DNA of 21,861 nucleotides, from NCBI GenBank assembly GCA_900765105.1, contig CAAFQM010000079.1, positions 1 to 21,861 of the forward strand. The letters run 5' to 3'. Below, in pieces: positions 12,988 through 19,944 of the stretch. The stretch's first letter is position 1. Each line of letters begins with the position of its first letter. The position numbers were made by a program, and so were the translations under genes. This stretch comes from an uncultured Faecalibacterium sp. (GTDB lineage Bacteria; Bacillota; Clostridia; Oscillospirales; Ruminococcaceae). The notes below the pieces were generated by a model. That model did no database searches and was not told the DNA's origin. It saw only the letters and a list, made by a program, of their open reading frames with translations.

Positions 12988-15558
12988 ATGCGTTTACTGG
13001 TCATCGACGGCAACAGCATCGCCAACCGTGCCTTTTTCGGCATCAAGCTGCTGACCACCAAGGACGGCCGCTATACCAACGCCATTTACGGCTTTCTGAA
13101 TATCCTGCTCTCCCTGCTCAAGGAGTGCGAACCCGACGAGGTGGCTGTGGCTTTCGACCTGAAGGCTCCCACCTTCCGCCACAAAATGTACGATGGCTAC
13201 AAGGCCAATCGCCACGGTATGCCGGAGGAGCTGGCACAGCAGATGCCTGTGCTGAAAGAACTTCTGGCTGATCTGGGCTACCGCACCGTCACCGCCGAAG
13301 GCTGGGAGGCCGACGACATCCTCGGCACGCTGGCCGCTGCCTGCGCCGCCCGGAAGGACGATTGTTTCCTCGCCACCGGAGACCGCGACAGCCTGCAGCT
13401 GGTGAGCGACACCACCACTGTTCTGCTGGCCGCCACCGTCATGGGGCGCAGCAAGACCGTGACCATGGATGTGGACGCCATTCAGGAAAAATACGGCATC
13501 GCGCCCAAACAGCTCATCGAGGTTAAGAGCCTGATGGGCGACGCCTCGGACAATATCCCCGGCGTGAAGGGCATCGGCGAAAAGACTGCCCTGAGCCTTG
13601 TGCAGAACTTCGGCTCGCTGGAAGGCGTATACGAGAACATCGATGACAAGCGCATCAAGCCCAAGCAGCGGGAGCATCTGCTCGAGGACAAGTCCATGGC
13701 CGAACTGAGCCACACGCTGGGCACCATCCGCGCCGATGCCCCCATCGACACCGCCGAAGGGGCCTACACCGTGGGCGAGGGCAACAAGGCCGAGGCCGTG
13801 CGCCTTCTGCAGGAGCTGGAGATCCACTCCCTCATTCCGCGCTTCGGACTGGACGGCGTGGCACCTTCGGCACCGGAAGAGGAAGCCGCCGACCTGCTGG
13901 AAGCAGAGATCGCTGCCCTGCCGCTGACCCCGGCCGGACACTATCTGGTGGCGTCCCGCCCCGCCGTCATGGGCAAACAGGGCACTCGCAACGTGATGCT
14001 GCAGCCGGAAAGCTGGTACGCCGTGCAGGATGCCGTCGTCTACCCGCTGGAGGACGCCGATTTGCTGCGGCTGCTGGACAATGCCGATGTAACGCTGGAT
14101 GTGTTCAACTCTGCGCCCCTGTACGCAAAAGCCATGGCTGCCGGCGGCTGGGGCAGCAGCATCGTATGGGACGGCAAGCTTGCCGCCTACCTGCTGGACG
14201 CCTCCGCTTCCAAATACCAGATCAGCGAGCTGGTGCCTGCCTACAAGGCGGCCGCCGCCTTTACCTGCACCGACTACCCGGACGCCGGGCGGCTGGCCGA
14301 CCTGTTTGCCAAAATGAAGGCCGAGATCACCGCCTGCAGCGAGGATGCGCTCTACAACGAGATCGAGTTCCCGCTGGCGCAGGTGCTGGCGGATATGACC
14401 CGCATCGGCGTGCTGGTGGATAAGGACGGCATCGAGCAGTTCGGCGTAAAGCTGCGCGAGGAGCTGGAGCAGGTGCTCACCCGCATCCACATGGAGACCG
14501 GCAGCGCCAGCTTCAACCCCAACAGCCCAAAGCAATTGGGCGAGATGCTGTTCGACACCATGGGTCTGCCCCACGGCAAAAAGAACCAGCGGGGCTGGTC
14601 CACCGACGCTGAAACGCTGGAAAGCCTGCGGGAGTACCCGCTGGTGGAGGACATCCTGCAGTACCGCGCCTACCAAAAGCTGAACTCCACCTATGTGGAA
14701 GGTCTGCTCAAGGTCATCGGCGAGGACGGCCGCATCCACTCCACCTTCAACCAGACCGAAGCCCGCACCGGGCGTCTCTCGTCCGATAACCCCAACCTGC
14801 AGAATATTCCCATCCGCACCGAGCTGGGCAGCCAGCTGCGCGCCTACTTTGTTGCAAAACCGGGCTGCGTGCTGGTGGACGCCGACTACAGCCAGATCGA
14901 GCTGCGCATCCTCGCCCACATCACGGGCGACGCCCACATGCAGCAGGCCTTTTTGAACGGTGAGGACATCCACCGCAGCACCGCCGCCAAAATTTACGGC
15001 ATCCCGCAGGAGGAGGTCACGCCCCGGCTGCGTTCCAGCGCCAAGGCCATCAACTTCGGCATCATGTACGGCAAGGGTGCCTACAGCCTTTCCAAGGACA
15101 TCGGCGTCACCGTGAAGGAAGCCGACACCTTCCTCAAGAATTACCTGTCGGCCTTCCCCAGCGTCAGCGGCTACATGGACAAGACCATCGCGGACGCCAA
15201 AGCAAACGGCTATGTTTCCACCCTGTTCGGCCGCCGCCGGGCGCTGCCGGAGCTGGCAAGCTCCAACTTCAACGTGCGCTCCAGCGGCGAGCGCATGGCA
15301 CGCAACACCCCCATTCAGGGCACGGCGGCAGACGTCATCAAGCTGGCCATGGTGCGGGTGTGGAAGCGCCTGCGCGCGGAGAAAATGGAAAGCCGCCTGA
15401 TCTTGACTGTCCACGACGAACTGATCGTGGAAGCACCGGAGACTGAGGCCGAAAAGGCCGCGCAGATCCTGCGGGAAGAGATGGAAGGCTGCGTGCAGTA
15501 TGCCGTGCCCCTGAGCACCGACGTGCACGCAGGCAAGAACTGGCTGGAGGCACACTGA
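12988..15558 (+). CDS. polA: DNA polymerase I
   Basis: An 856-residue repair and Okazaki-fragment polymerase. The N-terminal 5' nuclease (about 1-290) shows LLVIDGNSIANRAF, EGWEADDILGTLA, ATGDRDSLQL and GDASDNIPGVKGIG (184-197). The middle domain (about 300-470) corresponds to the 3'-5' exonuclease but lacks the DxE and most other acidic ligands, as is common in Bacillota, so no proofreading is expected. The polymerase domain has motif A DYSQIELR with catalytic D633, the O-helix RSSAKAINFGIMYG (682-695) and motif C HDE (809-811). The ATG at 12988 is preceded by GGAGG with an 11-nt gap; an ATG at 12970 would overlap that site. The stop is 1 nt before the tsaD start. Confidence 0.97.
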   Translation: MRLLVIDGNSIANRAFFGIKLLTTKDGRYTNAIYGFLNILLSLLKECEPDEVAVAFDLKAPTFRHKMYDGYKANRHGMPEELAQQMPVLKELLADLGYRTVTAEGWEADDILGTLAAACAARKDDCFLATGDRDSLQLVSDTTTVLLAATVMGRSKTVTMDVDAIQEKYGIAPKQLIEVKSLMGDASDNIPGVKGIGEKTALSLVQNFGSLEGVYENIDDKRIKPKQREHLLEDKSMAELSHTLGTIRADAPIDTAEGAYTVGEGNKAEAVRLLQELEIHSLIPRFGLDGVAPSAPEEEAADLLEAEIAALPLTPAGHYLVASRPAVMGKQGTRNVMLQPESWYAVQDAVVYPLEDADLLRLLDNADVTLDVFNSAPLYAKAMAAGGWGSSIVWDGKLAAYLLDASASKYQISELVPAYKAAAAFTCTDYPDAGRLADLFAKMKAEITACSEDALYNEIEFPLAQVLADMTRIGVLVDKDGIEQFGVKLREELEQVLTRIHMETGSASFNPNSPKQLGEMLFDTMGLPHGKKNQRGWSTDAETLESLREYPLVEDILQYRAYQKLNSTYVEGLLKVIGEDGRIHSTFNQTEARTGRLSSDNPNLQNIPIRTELGSQLRAYFVAKPGCVLVDADYSQIELRILAHITGDAHMQQAFLNGEDIHRSTAAKIYGIPQEEVTPRLRSSAKAINFGIMYGKGAYSLSKDIGVTVKEADTFLKNYLSAFPSVSGYMDKTIADAKANGYVSTLFGRRRALPELASSNFNVRSSGERMARNTPIQGTAADVIKLAMVRVWKRLRAEKMESRLILTVHDELIVEAPETEAEKAAQILREEMEGCVQYAVPLSTDVHAGKNWLEAH

Positions 15559-15559
15559 T

Positions 15560-16567
15560 ATGATCGTTTTAGGAATCGAATCCACCTGCGACGAGACCGC
15601 CGCAGCTCTGGTGGAGGACGGTCGGCATCTGCTGAGCAACGTCATCTCCACCAGCGTGAAAGAACAGGCGCTGTACGGCGGCGTGGTGCCGGAGATCGCC
15701 AGCCGCCGCCACTGTGAGTTCATCAGCGCCACGGTGAAAAAGGCTCTGCTGGACGCGGGCAAGACCATCGACGACGTGGACGCCGTGGCCGTCACCTTTG
15801 CCCCGGGGCTCATCGGCGCGGTGCTGGTGGGCGTCAACTTTGCCAAGGGGCTGGCCTACTCGGCCAATAAGCCCTTGGTGCCGGTGCACCATCTGCGCGG
15901 GCACATTGCCGCCCTGTACCTGACCCACCCGGAACTGAAGCCGCCCTTTTTGTGTCTGGTGGCCTCGGGCGGCCACAGCCACATCGTGGAAGTGCTGGAC
16001 TACACCCACTACCACATTCTCGGCCACACCGTGGACGATGCCGCCGGCGAAGCCTTTGATAAGGTTGCCCGCACGCTGGGTCTGCCCTACCCCGGCGGGC
16101 CGAGCGTGGCCAACGCCGCCAAGACCGGCGACCCCAAGGCCTACCGCCTGCCGGTGCCCCATGTGGAGGGCAAATACAACGTGAGTTTTTCCGGCCTCAA
16201 GACCGCTGTGCTCAACGAGGTGAACAAGGCGCAGATGAAGGGCGAAACGGTCAATGTGCCCAACCTTGCCGCCAGCTTCCAGGAACGCATCGCGGGCATT
16301 CTGGCTGAAAAGCTGCTGCTGGCTGCCGCCGACACCGGCGCAAAGCAGGTGTGCCTGGCGGGCGGCGTGGCCGCCAACGGACGCCTGCGCCAGCTGGTGA
16401 ACGACGGTGCCCAGAAGCTTGGGGCCAAGGTCTACCTGCCGGAGCTGAAGTTCTGCGGCGACAACGGCGCGATGATCGCCGCGCAAGGCTACTACCAGTA
16501 CATGGCCGGACACACCGCCGGGCTGGAACTGAACGGCCTGCCCACCCTGCCCATCGATTACGAATAA
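15560..16567 (+). CDS. tsaD: tRNA N6-threonylcarbamoyladenosine transferase TsaD
   Basis: A 335-residue ASKHA-fold protein that, with TsaB and TsaE, transfers the threonylcarbamoyl group to A37 of tRNAs reading ANN codons. It opens with LGIESTCDETAAA (4-16). Metal ligands are H111 and H115 (HLRGH) and D301 (CGDNG). SGGHSHI and the DDAAGEAFDKVARTLGLPYPGGP segment match the nucleotide-binding loops. Length is normal. GGAGG within the last polA codons lies 9 nt from the ATG, and the gap to the polA stop is one base, so translation is probably coupled. TsaB, TsaE and TsaC are not in the window. The third position of HLRGH is usually Glu in enterobacteria. Confidence 0.97.
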   Translation: MIVLGIESTCDETAAALVEDGRHLLSNVISTSVKEQALYGGVVPEIASRRHCEFISATVKKALLDAGKTIDDVDAVAVTFAPGLIGAVLVGVNFAKGLAYSANKPLVPVHHLRGHIAALYLTHPELKPPFLCLVASGGHSHIVEVLDYTHYHILGHTVDDAAGEAFDKVARTLGLPYPGGPSVANAAKTGDPKAYRLPVPHVEGKYNVSFSGLKTAVLNEVNKAQMKGETVNVPNLAASFQERIAGILAEKLLLAAADTGAKQVCLAGGVAANGRLRQLVNDGAQKLGAKVYLPELKFCGDNGAMIAAQGYYQYMAGHTAGLELNGLPTLPIDYE

Positions 16568-16581
16568 AGACAAAAACGACC

Positions 16582-16619
16582 AAAGGCGTCCTCCTTCCGG
16601 CTGGAAAGAGGACGCCTTT
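16582..16619. terminator. Shared terminator between tsaD and ribF
   Basis: AAAGGCGTCCTC (16582-16593) and GAGGACGCCTTT (16608-16619) form a 12-bp stem. It is extended inside by TTCC/GGAA with a GGCT loop. T-rich sequence follows on both strands, though on the minus side it lies several bases away. It ends polA-tsaD and the infB operon. Confidence 0.87.
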
Positions 16620-16637
16620 GTCTTTTCTGATTGCAAT

Positions 16638-17567
16638 TTACTGCGGCGCTTCGCCGAAATATTCCTGCGCACGCTCTGCCGCGTTGTTGATGCATGCCCG
16701 CAGCTCGTCCAGCGTGTCAAACTTCTTGCTGGGGCTGAGGTAAGCGTGGAACTCCACCACCGGGTCGGTACCGTACAAATCACCGGAGAAGCCCGGGATG
16801 AAGGTCTCGCAGGTCACTTTGGTGGCGTCATCGTTGACGGTGGGGCGGCTGCCCAGCCCCGTTGCCGACGGATACCACTTGCCGCCGATCTTGGTGCGGG
16901 TGATATAGATGCCGCTGCGGGGCATCTGGAACCCATCGGGATACAGCTGGTTGATGGTGGGCACACCCAGCGTATGCCCCAGCCCTGCCCCATGCTGCAC
17001 CTCGAACCGGATGGCGTAGGGCATGCCCAGCATGGCGTTTGCCGCCGGGATGTCGCCGCCTTCCAGCGCAGTGCGGATGCGGGTGGAGGACACCGGCTTT
17101 TCCTCAAACTGCGCCATGGGCACCACCACCACTTCCACCCCAAGCGGCTCGCACAGACGGCGCAGCATCTCAGGGTTGCCGGCGGCTTTGGCCCCGAAGG
17201 TGAAGTTTTCGCCGCAGAACAGCGCCCGGGCATGGCAGTCCCGCACGATGCCCAGCACGAACTGTTCCGGCGTCAGGCCCTTGATCTCCTCAAAGTCTGG
17301 CGTGAGATAATATTCCACGCCAAGACTGGCGATCAGGGCGTGCTTGTCCGCTGTGGACAGCAGGCGCTTGCCCTTCATCTTGTTGAGCATGGGCAGTTTG
17401 AAGGTGAACACTGCCGGGGCGGCACCGTGCTCTCTTGCCCACTGCACCGCACCATCGATCACCGCGCGGTGCCCGATGTGGATGCCGTCAAAGAAGCCCA
17501 TTGCCACAGCGGTGCCGTTTTCCGGCGCAGTCAGCGGCAGCGGCGCAAACTGAGAAATGATCTGCAT
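16638..17567 (-). CDS. ribF: Bifunctional riboflavin kinase / FAD synthetase
   Basis: A 309-residue enzyme making FMN from riboflavin and FAD from FMN in the cytoplasm. The N-terminal adenylyltransferase domain (about 15-180) has GFFDGIHIGH (24-33), the GFxDGxHxGH nucleotide-binding motif, and PVSSTRIRTALEGGD. The C-terminal kinase domain (about 185-305) has GAGLGHTLGVPTIN, the counterpart of GxGxxLGFPTAN, and later the Glu of VVEFHAYL. Length is typical. Start ATG 17567 follows AAAGGAAA. It is the last gene of the infB operon, 24 nt after truB, a classical Bacillota arrangement. No FMN riboswitch is present, so expression should follow the translation operon. Confidence 0.95.
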   Translation of the reverse strand: MQIISQFAPLPLTAPENGTAVAMGFFDGIHIGHRAVIDGAVQWAREHGAAPAVFTFKLPMLNKMKGKRLLSTADKHALIASLGVEYYLTPDFEEIKGLTPEQFVLGIVRDCHARALFCGENFTFGAKAAGNPEMLRRLCEPLGVEVVVVPMAQFEEKPVSSTRIRTALEGGDIPAANAMLGMPYAIRFEVQHGAGLGHTLGVPTINQLYPDGFQMPRSGIYITRTKIGGKWYPSATGLGSRPTVNDDATKVTCETFIPGFSGDLYGTDPVVEFHAYLSPSKKFDTLDELRACINNAAERAQEYFGEAPQ

Positions 17568-17591
17568 GGGTTTTGGTTTCCTTTTATAAAT

Positions 17592-18476
17592 TCAGTTCCG
17601 TTCTACGAACAGTTTTTCCACCCGGAGCACGCCCCCGGTGATGTTGGCAAGGCCGAGGAACTGCCCTTCAGCGTTCCGCACCCGGTAGCGGCCGTCCGCC
17701 GCCGGATAGCGGCTGGTGGGGCAGCCGTTGTACAGGTGCTGCTCCACCCACGGTTCCACCGCCAGCAGCGGCAGAGAGTCGAACACGCTCTCCACCGGCA
17801 GCATCAACGCTTCCAGCGCGGGCATGCCCTGCTCTTTTGCGGTCAGGATCTCTTCCAATGTGTGGGCATCGGTTTCGGTGTAAACGCCCGCCGAGGTGCG
17901 GCGCAAAGCGCTCATGGTACCCTTCTGCCCCATGGCGGCGGCGATGTCCTCCAACAGGGTGCGGATGTAGGTGCCTTTGGAGCACTTCACGTCCAGCACA
18001 TACTCGTTTTCGGCCGGGCTGCCGCCGTAGGTGATGCTGTAGATCTCGATGGGGCGCGCCTTGCGCTCCACCGTCACGCCCTCGCGGGCCAGCTTGTAAA
18101 GGGGCTGGCCGCCCACCTTGACGGCGGAATACATGGGCGGCACCTGCATCTGCGGGCCGACAAACTGCGGCAGCACGGCCAGCAGTTCGGCTTCGCCCGC
18201 CGTGACCGGGGCCGTTTCCAGCACGGTGCCGGTGATGTCGCCGGTGTCGGTACGGGCACCCAGCTTCAGCACGGCGCGGTAGCTTTTATCGTGGTTCAGC
18301 TGCAGATCCACGGCCTTGCTGGCCCCGCCGCAGAACACCGGCAGCACACCGGTGGCCATGGGATCCAGCGTACCGCTGTGGCCCAGCTTGCGGGTGCCCA
18401 GCACGCCGCGCAGCTTTGCCACCACGTCAAAACTGGTCCAGTCCATGGGCTTATCGACGATCAGGATGCCCTGCAT
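17592..18476 (-). CDS. truB: tRNA pseudouridine(55) synthase TruB
   Basis: A 294-residue pseudouridine synthase that modifies U55 in the T-loop of tRNAs. It begins GILIVDKPMDWTSFDVV, with the catalytic motif GHSGTLDPMATGVLP and nucleophile D38. KSYRAVLKLGARTDTGD, VPPMYSAVKVGGQPLYKLAREG and CSKGTYIRTLLEDIA follow in family order; the C-terminal tail (about 240-294) has the short TruB/PUA-like extension. Start ATG 18476 directly abuts the nrnA TAA stop with no base between, so translation is probably coupled. The gene is followed by ribF. Confidence 0.96.
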   Translation of the reverse strand: MQGILIVDKPMDWTSFDVVAKLRGVLGTRKLGHSGTLDPMATGVLPVFCGGASKAVDLQLNHDKSYRAVLKLGARTDTGDITGTVLETAPVTAGEAELLAVLPQFVGPQMQVPPMYSAVKVGGQPLYKLAREGVTVERKARPIEIYSITYGGSPAENEYVLDVKCSKGTYIRTLLEDIAAAMGQKGTMSALRRTSAGVYTETDAHTLEEILTAKEQGMPALEALMLPVESVFDSLPLLAVEPWVEQHLYNGCPTSRYPAADGRYRVRNAEGQFLGLANITGGVLRVEKLFVERN

Positions 18477-19454
18477 TTATGCTTCCTCCTGCGGTGCGTC
18501 CAGTTCGGCTTCCACCTCTGCCAGGATCGCGTTCTTTGCATTTTCCAGATTGCCCAGCAGTTCGCATCCGGCGGCGCGGGCATGGCCGCCGCCGCCCAGT
18601 CGGCGGGCAATGGCGCAGGCGTCCACGCCCTTGGCGGTGCGCACGCTGATGCGGTAGCTGCCGCCCGGCTGCTGGCGCAGGGTCAGACCGACCTTCACGC
18701 CTTCAATGCTCACGGGCAGGCCGGTCAGCTCTTCCAGATCCGCCGGGTCCACGCGGCTCTGCTCGATCTCGTCGCGGGTGAGATAGATCAGCGCACAGCG
18801 GCCATCCAGATAGTATTCCAGATGGTTGCGGGCGATGCGCTCAGCTTCCATCCGCTCCCGGGATTTGGTATCGAACAGCAGGGTGTTCAGCTCTTCCACA
18901 TGGCAGCCCGCCTCGATCAGCTTTGCGGCCACAAGGTGGGTGTTTGCCGTGGTGGAAGAGAACTTGAAGCAGCCCGTATCGGTGGCAAGGCCGGTGTACA
19001 GGCAGTCTGCCATGTGGGAGGTCAGATCCACGCCCATGGCGCAGATCACCTCGTACAACAGTTCCGCCGCTGCGGCTGCGCCGCCATCCAGCAGGGTGAA
19101 ATCGGCATAGCCGCTGTTGCCCGCATGGTGGTCGATGCACAGATCCACATGGCGTGAATACTGCGGCACGCCGTTGTTTTCGCCAAAGAGCTGCACGCTG
19201 GCCACATCCACGGCCACGATGGTCTGCGGCTCAAACTCGCCCTTGAACAGCCGCGCGTTTGTAAAGGCATAGCGGGCCGGCACCGTGTCCGAGCACAGTA
19301 CCGCCGCGTTCTTGTCCAGCGCTTTCAGCGCATAGTACAACGCACTGCCGCAGCCGATGGTATCGCCGTCCGGGTTTTTGTGACACAGAATCAAAATGTT
19401 GTCCGAGGACATCAGGCGCTGGGCCATCTGCTGGACATTCAACTGTTCTGTCAT
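18477..19454 (-). CDS. nrnA: DHH/DHHA1 phosphoesterase NrnA (nanoRNase / pAp phosphatase)
   Basis: A 325-residue DHH-superfamily enzyme that in Bacillota degrades 2-5 nt RNA and dephosphorylates pAp. Motif I is CHKNPDGDTIGCGSAL (24-39) and motif II VAVDVAS. Motif III is IDHHAGN with D108, H109 and H110, and motif IV TDTGCFKF. The DHHA1 domain ends in RRLGGGGHARAAG, the substrate-binding glycine-rich loop. The ATG at 19454 (MTEQLN) is preferred; the ATG at 19466 would add four residues but sits directly against GGAAAGG with no spacing. It lies between rbfA and truB as in many clostridia. A cyclic-di-AMP role (GdpP) is unlikely because PAS, GGDEF and membrane parts are missing. Confidence 0.92.
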   Translation of the reverse strand: MTEQLNVQQMAQRLMSSDNILILCHKNPDGDTIGCGSALYYALKALDKNAAVLCSDTVPARYAFTNARLFKGEFEPQTIVAVDVASVQLFGENNGVPQYSRHVDLCIDHHAGNSGYADFTLLDGGAAAAAELLYEVICAMGVDLTSHMADCLYTGLATDTGCFKFSSTTANTHLVAAKLIEAGCHVEELNTLLFDTKSRERMEAERIARNHLEYYLDGRCALIYLTRDEIEQSRVDPADLEELTGLPVSIEGVKVGLTLRQQPGGSYRISVRTAKGVDACAIARRLGGGGHARAAGCELLGNLENAKNAILAEVEAELDAPQEEA

Positions 19455-19485
19455 TCCATGATCCATCCTTTCCGCAGGCGGTTTA

Positions 19486-19878
19486 TCAGTCCTCGGTCTC
19501 CTCGGATGCAGCGGGCTGCTCCTCTGCGTCGCCGTTCACGTTCAGGGTGCGGAGCAGCTCATTGATGTGGGCTGCATAGGCAGCGCCGTCATCCTCCACA
19601 AAGATGAAGCGGGGAGCCTTGCGGATGTGCATTTTCTTGCTCACTTCGGTGCGCACATGACCGGCGGCGCGGTTCAGCGCCTCAATGGCAGGCCCCGGGC
19701 CGTCCGCGCGTCCCATGACGCTGACATACACCTTGGCCACATCCAGATCCGGGGTCACGTCCAGACGGGTGACGGTCAGCAGACCGCCCTCCAAACGCGG
19801 GTCTTTCAGCCGTCCGATGATGGCAATGATCTCGCGCTTCATATCCTGCGCCAGACGGCCCATATTTTTCTGAGACAT
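19486..19878 (-). CDS. rbfA: 30S ribosome-binding factor A
   Basis: A 130-residue KH-like protein needed for maturation of the 16S rRNA 5' end and cold adaptation. It has the family start RLAQDMKREIIAIIGRLKDPRL (a 22-residue helix region, 8-29), then LLTVTRLDVTPDLDVAKVYVSV and the closing VSKKMHIRKAPRFIFVEDDG. The last 20 residues are acidic and probably disordered. Start ATG 19878 follows AGGAGA. It is separated from infB by 66 nt that contain a stable hairpin, and lies 31 nt ahead of nrnA. Confidence 0.95.
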   Translation of the reverse strand: MSQKNMGRLAQDMKREIIAIIGRLKDPRLEGGLLTVTRLDVTPDLDVAKVYVSVMGRADGPGPAIEALNRAAGHVRTEVSKKMHIRKAPRFIFVEDDGAAYAAHINELLRTLNVNGDAEEQPAASEETED

Positions 19879-19900
19879 TCGGTTTCTCCTTTAAATAAAC

Positions 19901-19930
19901 TTCTCTGGCACCGTTGCCGGTACCAGAGAA
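19901..19930 (-). other. Intercistronic hairpin between infB and rbfA
   Basis: On the minus strand TTCTCTGGTACCG (19930-19918), a GCAA tetraloop of GNRA type and CGGTGCCAGAGAA (19913-19901) form a 13-bp stem with one U-G pair. It is followed by GTTTATTT, a poor T tract, and ends 22 nt before the rbfA start. It could be a partial terminator, an RNase processing site or an mRNA stabiliser. Confidence 0.65.
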
Positions 19931-19944
19931 ATTTTCAAAAAATC

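Noticed and set aside
12994..15846. 950-codon minus-strand open frame over polA and tsaD
   Set aside because: A product of GC-rich codon bias on the other strand. The translation lacks domains, and polA and tsaD have all their catalytic motifs.
16746..19157. 803-codon plus-strand open frame over ribF, truB and nrnA
   Set aside because: It spans three well-supported genes and their intergenic gap in antisense, with biased composition and no start signal.
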